From an uncultured Paracoccaceae bacterium (lineage in GTDB: Bacteria > Pseudomonadota > Alphaproteobacteria > Rhodobacterales > Rhodobacteraceae), in the NCBI GenBank assembly GCA_913054485.1, contig CAJXHQ010000277.1, forward strand, positions 1 to 5,126: a stretch of DNA of 5,126 bases. Reading direction: 5' to 3'. Of this stretch, positions 1-5,126 are shown in pieces (position 1 is the first letter of the stretch; each line of letters begins with the position of its first letter). A program made the translations under genes and the position numbers. The notes under the pieces are model-generated. The model did no database searches and was not told the DNA's origin. It was given only the letters and a program-made list of their open reading frames with translations.

Positions 1-160
1 GATTGCAGCACCAAGCCGCGGCCGCTTAAACTCAAACAGAAATCGAACCAGAGCCCCCGTTACGATACAGCCTCAGCTCTCCGGAAAAATCTGACGACAG
101 ACAGGCCCCGCTCAATGTCAACTTGAACCAAGCACCAGATGCTCCGTGACAGCTAACCGG

Positions 161-195
161 GACAGCCCTGCCAAAAGGCGGGGTTGTTTCTTTCT
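161..195 (+). terminator. Rho-independent terminator, + strand
   Basis: A GC-rich stem pairs CCCTGCC (166-172) with GGCGGGG (177-183) across an AAAA loop, with one T-G wobble. Pairing can extend outward through A164-T185 and C163-G186. The T-rich tract TTGTTTCTTTCT (184-195) follows directly. The T tract lies only on the + strand side, so it should end a + strand transcript coming from the left edge and not the minus-strand GMC transcript. Confidence 0.75.
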
Positions 196-209
196 AGCCA
201 AGAGAAACC

Positions 210-226
210 GCCGCCGGAGGGGCGGC
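210..226. repeat. GC-rich hairpin GCCGCC/GGCGGC
   Basis: A perfect 6-bp inverted repeat, GCCGCC-ggagg-GGCGGC, lies 14 nt after the T tract of the preceding terminator. It has no T run on either side, so it is not a standard intrinsic terminator. It may be a secondary structure backing up the terminator, or chance in GC-rich sequence. Confidence 0.35.
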
Positions 227-275
227 CGTTCGATTGACAGGTCGCCTCCGATACAAGACGGGAGCCGAACGCGGA

Positions 276-295
276 TTAGACAGTGAAACGTCTAA
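276..295. repeat. Inverted repeat TTAGAC-N8-GTCTAA
   Basis: Six-base perfect arms, TTAGAC (276-281) and GTCTAA (290-295), are separated by 8 nt. The repeat lies about 75 nt downstream of the stop of the minus-strand GMC gene, so it could form a stem in that mRNA's 3' untranslated region. No U tract follows on the minus strand. Function is unknown. Confidence 0.3.
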
Positions 296-302
296 GTTGC
301 AG

Positions 303-318
303 GTTCTATGCGTAGAAC
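303..318. repeat. Inverted repeat GTTCTA-tgcg-TAGAAC
   Basis: Perfect 6-bp arms around a 4-nt loop lie 51 nt beyond the stop of the minus-strand GMC gene. This is the closest stem-loop downstream of that gene and so the best candidate for its 3' end structure. It lacks the U run of an intrinsic terminator. A compact palindrome of this shape could equally be a protein-binding site. Confidence 0.35.
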
Positions 319-369
319 AGGCTCGACGAATCGCTTATGCAGTTGCGTGTGTTGGCCAATCGCTCCAAA

Positions 370-1986
370 TTACCCTACGTCCTCAAGGATCAGATCAGCC
401 GCTTTTTCCCCCACCATGATAGCAGGCGCGTTGGTGTTGCCGGAAGTCAGTGTTGGAAAGATCGAGGCATCGGCAACCCGCAACCCTTTGATTCCATGTA
501 CCTTCAACCGCGCATCCACGACATCCACGGCCGGATCCGGCCCCATCCGGCAGGTGCTGACCGGGTGGAACACCGTGCCCGCGCGGGCGCGGCAATCAGA
601 GATCAGATCGTCATCACTTTGAATTGACGGCCCTGGTGCGACTTCAGCCTCGATGACTTCTGCCAGCGAGGGTGCAGCGGCAAGTTGGCGCAGGAGCTTG
701 GCCGCCTCCAGCATCTCCTGAACGTCATAGTCAGTCGACAGGTAGTTCGGGTGGATCGCCACCGGCTCGAACGGATCGCGCGAGCGGATTTCCAGATGAC
801 CGCGGCTGGTCGGCCGGGTCGGCTGGGCCGACAGCAGGAAGGCCGGGAAGGGGTCCGGGTTCATCAATGGCCGCTGCCCCGGAGGCGCTTTGGTGTAGCT
901 GACCGGAGAGAAGAAAAGCTGCATGTTCGGGCTGCGCAGACCCGCTCTCGAGCGCACAAAGCCCCCTGCCTGATTGACACCCAGCGACAGAGGCCCCCTG
1001 CGTGTCAGAACATAGCGCATCCCGTGCCAGAGCTTGCCGTACCATGGGTAGAGCTGATCGTTCAGCGTCGGCATTTTGGAGCGGTAGAGGAAATCCACCG
1101 CCAAATGATCCTGCAAATGCAGGCCCACGCCTTCAGCACCGTGCCGCACCTCGATCCCCTTGTCCCGGAGCAAGGCCGCCGGGCCGATGCCGGACAGCTG
1201 CAACAGCTGGGGCGAGTTGATGGCCCCAGCCGACAGAATGACCTCGCGCCGCGCCTTGGCGGTCTTGACCTGCCCGCGCTGTCTGTAAGTCACGCCCGTC
1301 GCGCGCCTGCCATCGAGTTCGATCCCCATGGCCAGCGCGTGTTTCTCGACCCGCAGATTTGGGCGGCGCCTGGCTGGCCCGATGTAGGCACGCGCAGTGG
1401 ACATGCGCATGCCGTCCTTGGCAGTATTCTGATAGGTGCCGACGCCCTCTTGCGTCGCGCCATTGAAATCCGGGTTTTGCGGAAGTTGCAGCTCAGTCCC
1501 TGCGGCTATGAAATCCTGGCACAACGGATGCAGATCTCGGTCCATCGTAGCGACGTGAACAGGACCATCGCCGCCGCGATAGTCATCGCCGCCTTTGTCA
1601 TTTGTCTCGGACTTCTTGAAATAGGGCAGCACATCGTCCCAGCCCCAGCCGGGGTTCCCCATCTCTTTCCAATCCTCGAAGTCCTCCTTCTGCCCGCGGA
1701 TATAGACCATCGCATTGATCGAGCTGGAGCCGCCCATAACCTTGCCGCGCGGCCAGTAGGACACGCGATTGTCGAGCTCCGGATTAGGCTCGGTCTCGTA
1801 CATCCAGTTGACGCTTTTCCGGTAGAAGGTCTTGCCGTAGCCAATCGGCATCCAGATCCAGAAATTCAGATCGCTGCCCCCGGCCTCCAGCAACAATACG
1901 GTGTATTTACCGTTTTCGCTCAACCTGTTGGCCAGCTCGCAACCCGCGGAACCAGCGCCTACGATGATATAGTCATACTCCGACAT
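370..1986 (-). CDS. GMC family FAD-dependent oxidoreductase (choline/alcohol dehydrogenase type)
   Basis: A 538-residue flavoprotein of usual length for GMC alcohol dehydrogenases, predicted to oxidise an alcohol to an aldehyde or acid using bound FAD. Seen in sequence: the dinucleotide-binding GAGSAG at residues 10-15 with the ribose-binding acid E34 in LLLEAGG; the first GMC signature around R80-G98 (RGKVMGGSSSINAMVYIRG); the second signature at 254-268 (GAINSPQLLQLSGIG); the catalytic H474 in FHPVSTCRMG; and the partner N517 in SGNTNAP. The His/Asn pair is the arrangement of choline dehydrogenase/oxidase-like members. The start at 1986 gives MSEYDYIIVGAGSAG, the usual family N-terminus, with AAAGGG 8 nt upstream. 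An in-frame ATG at 2064 would add 26 unconserved residues, lacks a ribosome site and lies inside an operator-like palindrome. There is no signal peptide. The gene is divergent from the DadA-like gene. Because a DMSP lyase lies nearby, a DddA-like 3-hydroxypropionate dehydrogenase role is possible. The real substrate cannot be read from sequence. Confidence 0.93.
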   Translation of the reverse strand: MSEYDYIIVGAGSAGCELANRLSENGKYTVLLLEAGGSDLNFWIWMPIGYGKTFYRKSVNWMYETEPNPELDNRVSYWPRGKVMGGSSSINAMVYIRGQKEDFEDWKEMGNPGWGWDDVLPYFKKSETNDKGGDDYRGGDGPVHVATMDRDLHPLCQDFIAAGTELQLPQNPDFNGATQEGVGTYQNTAKDGMRMSTARAYIGPARRRPNLRVEKHALAMGIELDGRRATGVTYRQRGQVKTAKARREVILSAGAINSPQLLQLSGIGPAALLRDKGIEVRHGAEGVGLHLQDHLAVDFLYRSKMPTLNDQLYPWYGKLWHGMRYVLTRRGPLSLGVNQAGGFVRSRAGLRSPNMQLFFSPVSYTKAPPGQRPLMNPDPFPAFLLSAQPTRPTSRGHLEIRSRDPFEPVAIHPNYLSTDYDVQEMLEAAKLLRQLAAAPSLAEVIEAEVAPGPSIQSDDDLISDCRARAGTVFHPVSTCRMGPDPAVDVVDARLKVHGIKGLRVADASIFPTLTSGNTNAPAIMVGEKAADLILEDVG

Positions 1987-2048
1987 GCGCCTTGCCCTTT
2001 TTGCAAAATCGCCCCGCTCTTGCGTAAAAGCATAAATCTCGAATGGAC

Positions 2049-2081
2049 TGGATCCGAGATCCATTTTGAACGGGAATTCAA
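2049..2081. promoter_or_regulatory. Operator-like pair of inverted repeats
   Basis: Two palindromes sit 2 nt apart. The first is TGGATC-cga-GATCCA (2049-2063), with perfect 6-bp arms. The second is TTGAA-cgggaa-TTCAA (2066-2081), with perfect 5-bp arms. They lie 63-95 nt upstream of the GMC start and about 135-170 nt upstream of the DadA-like start, a sensible place for a dimeric regulator. The motif was not matched to any known regulator family. Confidence 0.4.
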
Positions 2082-2204
2082 GCCAATGATCTAGCCCTGT
2101 CTCTCCGCTTCCCGGTAGCGCAGATAGATATTGGCCCGGCTGAAGGTTGGAAATGGACCTGCCATCTTCCGTGGTAGATGTTAGCGAAGGGCAGGACTCA
2201 ATGC

Positions 2205-2211
2205 GGAGAGG
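2205..2211 (+). promoter_or_regulatory. Ribosome binding site deciding the DadA-like start
   Basis: GGAGAGG lies 5 nt before the ATG at 2217. This strong Shine-Dalgarno match selects that ATG over the in-frame ATG at 2178, which has no comparable site and would add 13 residues ahead of the FAD-binding strand. Confidence 0.75.
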
Positions 2212-2216
2212 CGAAG

Positions 2217-3461
2217 ATGGCGGGCAAGGCTGTGGTGGTCGTCGGCGCAGGGATCACGGGCGTCGCGGCGGCCGAGTGGCTCCGGCGCGACGGGTGGTCG
2301 GTGACGCTGGTCGATCCGGTGATGCCAGGCGATCCGGAGCAGACGTCATACGGCAACGCCGGGCTGATAGCCCGGACTTCAGTCGTACCGGTGGCAACGC
2401 CTTCGCTGACCCGCAAGGCACCGGCAATGCTCCTTGACCCGAATTCCCCGCTGTTCCTGCGCTGGTCTTACCTTCCGCGCCTGATGCCTTGGCTGCTGCC
2501 ATTCCTGCGCAACACGACCAGGGCGCGGATGCGCAAGATCGCAAGCGGCTTGTCCGATGTGACCTTTGACTCCAACGAACAGCACCGCGCGCTGTATGAC
2601 GGTACAGGGGCCGAAGCATATGTTGCTCATGGGTCCTACACAATTCTGTACAGGGATAAGAGCGCTTATGACTCTGACAGCCTGACATTGGAACTGCGCA
2701 AGCAGTATGACCTTGTCCCCGAAGCACTTTCCCGCGCGGATCTTGTCGAACGCGACCCCAATCTAAGCAATCAGTACCAGTTCGGAACCCTCTACGAGGA
2801 CTTTAGCTGGATCACTTCCCCAGGTGCCTATGTAGCGGCGCTCTTTGCCCATTACCAAGCGAAGGGCGGTGCATTCCGGCAGGAGAAGGCGGTGGGAATT
2901 TTACCGGGCGGCACACCGGCGGTGACGCTCGAGGGCGGCGAGGTCCTGACCGGCGCCAAGGTCGTCCTTGCTGCCGGCGCATGGTCCGGGCGGCTTGGCA
3001 AATCGCTAGGCCTGCCGGTCAAGCTGGAAGCAGAGCGCGGCTATCACGTTGCCATGCATGACCCCAGCTTTACCGCACCGCACCCCTATATGCTCACCGA
3101 CGCGAAATGCGTGGTGACGCCGATGCAGGGAGTCCTGCGCGCTGCGGGCATTGCCGAGTTCGGCGGGCTGGACGCCCCGGCCTCCGACAAGCCGCCCGCG
3201 CTGATCCGTAAGGCCGTGAAACGGCTCTATCCGTCGCTGGAGTTTTCCCGCTCGGAGACTTGGATGGGACGCCGCCCGACCACACCGGACAGCCTCCCAT
3301 CCATCGGCGAAAGCGCCCGCGCGCCAAACGTCATCCATGCCTATGGCGGACAGCATATCGGCTTGACCATCGGCCCGAAACTGGGCCGGCTGACAGCCGA
3401 TCTGGCATCCGGGCGGCGGATCAATCTGGATTTGTCGCAGTTCCGCCCGGACAGATTCTGA
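2217..3461 (+). CDS. FAD-dependent oxidoreductase, DadA-like D-amino acid dehydrogenase family
   Basis: A 414-residue flavoenzyme of the DAO fold, close in layout to the DadA small-subunit family (usually about 410-430 residues). Enzymes of this type oxidise an amine carbon next to a carboxylate (D-amino acids, sarcosine-like N-methyl amino acids, hydroxyproline) and pass electrons to the respiratory chain. Seen: the N-terminal FAD motif VVVVGAGITG (G10, G12, G15) with the ribose-binding acid D33; SYGNAGLIA shortly after, typical of DadA; VVLAAGAWS at 249-257 and EAERGYH at 271-277, both family hallmarks; WMGRRPTTPDSLPSIG from 349, with R352/R353 in the region that contacts the substrate carboxylate; and the C-terminal FAD clamp GGQHIGLTIGP at 377-387. 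No signal peptide is visible. The start at 2217 is set by the GGAGAGG site. The gene is divergent from the GMC gene and ends 2 nt from the stop of the Cupin_3 gene. The substrate is unknown. Confidence 0.9.
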   Translation: MAGKAVVVVGAGITGVAAAEWLRRDGWSVTLVDPVMPGDPEQTSYGNAGLIARTSVVPVATPSLTRKAPAMLLDPNSPLFLRWSYLPRLMPWLLPFLRNTTRARMRKIASGLSDVTFDSNEQHRALYDGTGAEAYVAHGSYTILYRDKSAYDSDSLTLELRKQYDLVPEALSRADLVERDPNLSNQYQFGTLYEDFSWITSPGAYVAALFAHYQAKGGAFRQEKAVGILPGGTPAVTLEGGEVLTGAKVVLAAGAWSGRLGKSLGLPVKLEAERGYHVAMHDPSFTAPHPYMLTDAKCVVTPMQGVLRAAGIAEFGGLDAPASDKPPALIRKAVKRLYPSLEFSRSETWMGRRPTTPDSLPSIGESARAPNVIHAYGGQHIGLTIGPKLGRLTADLASGRRINLDLSQFRPDRF

Positions 3462-3475
3462 GGTCAGGCGTCCGG
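3447..3475. repeat. Inverted repeat over the convergent stop codons
   Basis: The two convergent genes end in TGA codons only 2 nt apart, so CTGA-gg-TCAG (3458-3467) is a small palindrome formed by both stops. Outside it, CCGGAC (3447-3452) is complementary to GTCCGG (3470-3475). The whole could fold as a stem spanning both gene ends and serve as a bidirectional end structure. There is no T run on either strand, so an intrinsic terminator is not supported. Confidence 0.35.
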
Positions 3476-3841
3476 TGATGAACTGATCACGAACAGCTTG
3501 CGCATGTGCTCGTGAATGACCCACTCGCCAGTCCAGCCCTGCGGCAACACCAGAAGGTCGCCGGGGCCGATGTCGCGCGTGCCGCTGCCGTCGGCGTTTG
3601 ATACCGAAGCACGACCTGAGATGATGTGGCAGTATTCACCGCCAGCGGTGCGGTCTGCCGTGAAATGCCCCGGCGTGCATTCCCAGACGCCGATCTTGGT
3701 GCGGCCGTCCGCCGAGGTCCAGAGCAGGTTCGAGGCCTCTTTCTGGCCCTCGGTCAGCGTTGTTGGTTTGTCCGCGAAGGCGCTCAATTCAACCGAGGCC
3801 AAGTCGCCGAAAGTTTCCAGATCGATCATGTTCATATCCAT
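3464..3841 (-). CDS. Cupin domain protein, DUF861/Cupin_3 family
   Basis: A single-domain cupin of 125 residues. The Cupin_3 pattern is clear: GVWECTPGHF (51-60), then the core GGEYCHIISG (67-76), the turn IGPGDLLVLPQGWTGEW (91-107) and a closing MRKLFVI strand. The family includes domains of ureidoglycine aminohydrolase and many small proteins of unknown role beside amino acid or amine oxidoreductases. The classical HxH metal motif of cupin motif 1 is absent, so any metal site is non-canonical. Three in-frame ATGs lie at 3841, 3835 and 3829. A GGTGG stretch lies 3 nt before the first and 9 nt before the second, so translation may begin at either. An ATG at 3901 would overlap the upstream lyase gene and adds only unconserved residues. 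It is the last gene of the minus-strand operon, 25 nt after the lyase stop. No specific function is assigned. Confidence 0.85.
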   Translation of the reverse strand: MDMNMIDLETFGDLASVELSAFADKPTTLTEGQKEASNLLWTSADGRTKIGVWECTPGHFTADRTAGGEYCHIISGRASVSNADGSGTRDIGPGDLLVLPQGWTGEWVIHEHMRKLFVISSSPDA

Positions 3842-3866
3842 ATTCCACCGGGGACTTCCCCTGGTT

Positions 3867-4451
3867 TCAGTGCATTCTGTAGGTCTCGGACCGGGTGTCA
3901 CCGGTCCACCCCCAAAACAAGAGGGCTGGGTCAGCCCCCGTTGTCATTGCGTGCCGTTGCCAGGGGCTATGATGAACGAAGTCCCCGGCGCTTTTCGGGC
4001 CAATTTCCTTTCCATCCACCCGCCAATCCAGCCCTCCGCTCAGCACCAGATACAGCTCTTCGGCAGCGTGGCTGTGGATCGGGTAGGCATATTGAGGCGC
4101 GATCAGGAGAAGACCTAGCTTCACGTTCCCGATCCCGTCTGCACCGGTCCGGTTCAGCAATTGCGAAACCAGGAGCGTGATGCGCCCCCTGTCGCGCGTC
4201 TTGCCGAAGCCGCCCTCGTGCCAGGCGAGGTGGGGCGCTGCCAAGGTCAGGGCCGGAGACAGGCCATCTCCGGTCCCTTCAATAGCCCGCGCCAGATTGT
4301 CTGCAGCTTCTCCTGCGGCTGCACGGGTGGCGGTTAGCTCCTCCTCTCGGAGTGCCGCCGCAAGTTCCCGCGCACAACCGCTGTCATGGCTTTCAAGCTT
4401 CCGGGCAAGTTCCCGCGCGAGATCGTGCAGCTTTTGATCGCTGTTTCTCAT
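3867..4451 (-). CDS. dddQ: Cupin-type dimethylsulfoniopropionate (DMSP) lyase, DddQ/DddL-like
   Basis: A 194-residue protein with a helical N-terminal half and a C-terminal single cupin barrel, the layout and length of DddQ (about 200 residues). Known family members cleave DMSP to dimethyl sulfide and acrylate in the cytoplasm using a bound divalent metal. Seen: YPIHSHAAEELY at 123-134 gives H126, H128, E132 and Y134 in the H-x-H-x3-E-x-Y pattern, with Y123 three residues before the first His. H167 in SPWQRHAM is the distal metal ligand. From recalled DddQ numbering (Tyr120, His125, Glu129, Tyr131, His163), the spacing is the same with one residue of shift at the last His. The C-terminal LFWGWTGD is also typical of this lyase group. 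Its ATG lies 9 nt after the alcohol dehydrogenase stop, with a poor Shine-Dalgarno site, which suggests translational coupling. DddL, or a related cupin that does not act on DMSP, remains possible. Confidence 0.72.
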   Translation of the reverse strand: MRNSDQKLHDLARELARKLESHDSGCARELAAALREEELTATRAAAGEAADNLARAIEGTGDGLSPALTLAAPHLAWHEGGFGKTRDRGRITLLVSQLLNRTGADGIGNVKLGLLLIAPQYAYPIHSHAAEELYLVLSGGLDWRVDGKEIGPKSAGDFVHHSPWQRHAMTTGADPALLFWGWTGDTRSETYRMH

Positions 4452-4460
4452 GCCACCGTC

Positions 4461-5097
4461 TCACAGCGCCGCTTCGTACAGCTGGCGCAGGTTTTCTTTG
4501 TTGAGTTCTATGGGATTGCCGCCGCAGGAGGGGTCAATGGCGGCGCCTTCGACGAGGTCGTCCAGGCGGTCTGCGGTGACGCCCATCTCCGAGAGTTTGC
4601 GGGGAATGGCGAAACCGTCGTTGAATTGCTGAACGAACTCCTGGAACCCGGCGAAGCCGCCTTCAATGCCCAGATAGCCGGCGGCCTGGTCAAAGCGGTC
4701 TGCGATCGCGGGGGCGTTGAAGCGCAGAACCGCGGGCATGCAGACGGCATTTGTGGTGCCGTGATGGGTGCCGAAGATCGCGCCGACCGGGTGGGACAGA
4801 GCGTGGATTGCGCCGAGGCCCTTCTGAAACGCGGTGGCGCCCATGGCGGCTGCCGACATCATGTTGGCGCGCGCCTCCAGATCGGTGCCCTCCGCATAGG
4901 CGCGCGGCAGGTTCTCGATCACCAGCTTCATGCCTTCGATGGCGATGCCCTGGCTCATCGGGTGGTAGTGCGGCGAAGAGAAGGCCTCGACGCAATGGGC
5001 AAAAGCGTCCAGGCCGGTGCCGGCGGTGATGAACCTGGGCATCCCCACGGTCAGTTCCGGATCGCAGATCACCACCGATGGCAGCACCTTGGGGTGG
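4461..5097 (-). CDS. Iron-containing alcohol dehydrogenase, 5'-truncated at contig end
   Basis: The C-terminal 211 residues of a group III (iron-type) NAD(P)-dependent alcohol dehydrogenase; the family is usually about 380-390 residues, so the N-terminal nucleotide-binding domain is missing. From the first complete codon (His at 5094-5096), the metal ligands are D30 and H34 in GTGLDAFAHCVEAF, and H98 and H112 in AIHALSHPVGAIFGTHHG. This is the FucO Asp196/His200/His263/His277 set with nearly the same spacing, so the metal site is intact. H102 matches the further conserved His. The upstream ATG in this frame (5112-5114) belongs to adapter sequence, and the residues CSSDL are an artefact, so no start is present. 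This is the first visible gene of the operon with the lyase. DddB, known from DMSP gene clusters, belongs to this family, so a role in 3-hydroxypropionate or related alcohol oxidation is plausible but unproven. Confidence 0.92.
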
Positions 5098-5126
5098 AGA
5101 TCGGAAGAGCACACGTCTGAACTCCA
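5098..5126 (+). other. Illumina TruSeq adapter contamination (non-genomic)
   Basis: The last 29 bases match the start of the TruSeq read-1 3' adapter, beginning AGATCGGAAGAGC and continuing ACACGTCTGAACTCCA, with no mismatch from memory. The genomic sequence therefore stops at 5097. Read through this segment, the minus-strand frames give the well-known contaminant peptides ending CSSDL and LFRS. Any gene model starting or ending here is false. Confidence 0.97.

Larger units (their letters stand above)
1..369. other. Left-edge noncoding region, no convincing gene
   Basis: No reading frame here looks like a conserved protein. The short + strand frames that begin near 234-337 run into the 3' end of the oppositely oriented GMC gene and have no recognisable domain. 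One frame is open from the window edge and stops at TAA (27-29), reading LQHQAAAA. It could be the last residues of a + strand gene lying to the left, which would fit the + strand terminator at 161-195, but nine codons are too few to identify anything. The rest is A/C-rich sequence followed by several hairpin-forming repeats, listed separately. No tRNA or rRNA signature was seen. Confidence 0.5.
1987..2216. promoter_or_regulatory. Divergent promoter region between GMC and DadA-like genes
   Basis: This 230-nt gap separates the start codons of two divergently transcribed flavoenzyme genes, so both promoters should lie here. No confident -35/-10 pair can be assigned on either strand. The region is more A/T-rich than the genes near 1998-2081 and contains two adjacent inverted repeats (2049-2081). 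The likely sense is shared control of the two genes by one regulator, which is not encoded in the window. Confidence 0.6.

Noticed and set aside
16..25. Overlapping SacII and NotI recognition sequences, possibly from cloning
   Set aside because: Such GC-rich palindromes are common by chance in high-GC genomes, and no vector or linker sequence surrounds them.
234..627. Short + strand frames of 61-104 codons near the left side
   Set aside because: They overlap the 3' end of the GMC gene in antisense, lack good ribosome sites and show no conserved features.
685..2094. A 469-residue + strand open frame antisense to the GMC gene
   Set aside because: It is codon-aligned with the GMC frame on the opposite strand and stays open because the GMC gene avoids TTA, CTA and TCA codons, as expected at high GC. 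Its translation shows no domain, while the minus-strand frame carries all GMC motifs.
2149..2170. Imperfect dyad GGAA-TGG / CCA-TTCC upstream of the DadA-like gene
   Set aside because: The two halves are offset by one base, so the symmetry is poor and not clearly better than chance.
3842..3901. Upstream in-frame ATG at 3901 as start of the Cupin_3 protein
   Set aside because: It would overlap the end of the lyase gene by 35 nt and add 20 residues with no family similarity. The ATGs at 3841 and 3835 fit the gene spacing better.
3516..4180. Overlapping + strand frames of 184-200 codons across the two cupin genes
   Set aside because: They are antisense to two clearly conserved cupin genes and show low-complexity composition with no motif.
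4386..5120. A 244-residue + strand open frame antisense to the alcohol dehydrogenase
   Set aside because: It shadows the iron alcohol dehydrogenase, has no recognisable domain, and runs into the adapter, which supplies its last residues.

Overview
The window most resembles a piece of a high-GC marine alphaproteobacterial genome, probably from the Roseobacter group (Rhodobacterales). This rests on the strong G/C third-position bias, the gene families present, and a cupin protein that looks like a DddQ/DddL-type dimethylsulfoniopropionate (DMSP) lyase. Taxonomy is inferred from gene content only. The last 29 bases are not genomic: they match the Illumina TruSeq adapter exactly, so the right edge is a contig end with untrimmed adapter.

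Layout from left to right. Positions 1-369 hold no convincing gene. They contain a good rho-independent terminator on the + strand (161-195), which implies a + strand gene ending at or left of the window edge, followed by several small hairpins. Positions 370-1986 (-) encode a complete GMC-family FAD oxidoreductase of the choline/alcohol dehydrogenase type. Positions 1987-2216 are a divergent promoter region with two adjacent inverted repeats. Positions 2217-3461 (+) encode a complete DadA-like FAD-dependent amino acid/amine dehydrogenase. It converges, with a 2-nt gap, on a minus-strand operon read from right to left: a 5'-truncated iron-containing alcohol dehydrogenase (4461-5097), a DddQ-like DMSP lyase (3867-4451) and a small DUF861/Cupin_3 protein (3464-3841).

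Proposed joint role (inference). The lyase would cleave DMSP to dimethyl sulfide and acrylate. Acrylate can be converted to 3-hydroxypropionate, which an alcohol dehydrogenase oxidises to malonate semialdehyde. The two dehydrogenases here belong to the two families already tied to DMSP catabolism in other bacteria: DddA is a GMC flavoprotein and DddB is an iron-type alcohol dehydrogenase. The DadA-like enzyme and the Cupin_3 protein have no established place in that pathway and are the most open part of the locus. No transcriptional regulator, transporter, mobile element, CRISPR array, tRNA or rRNA was recognised.
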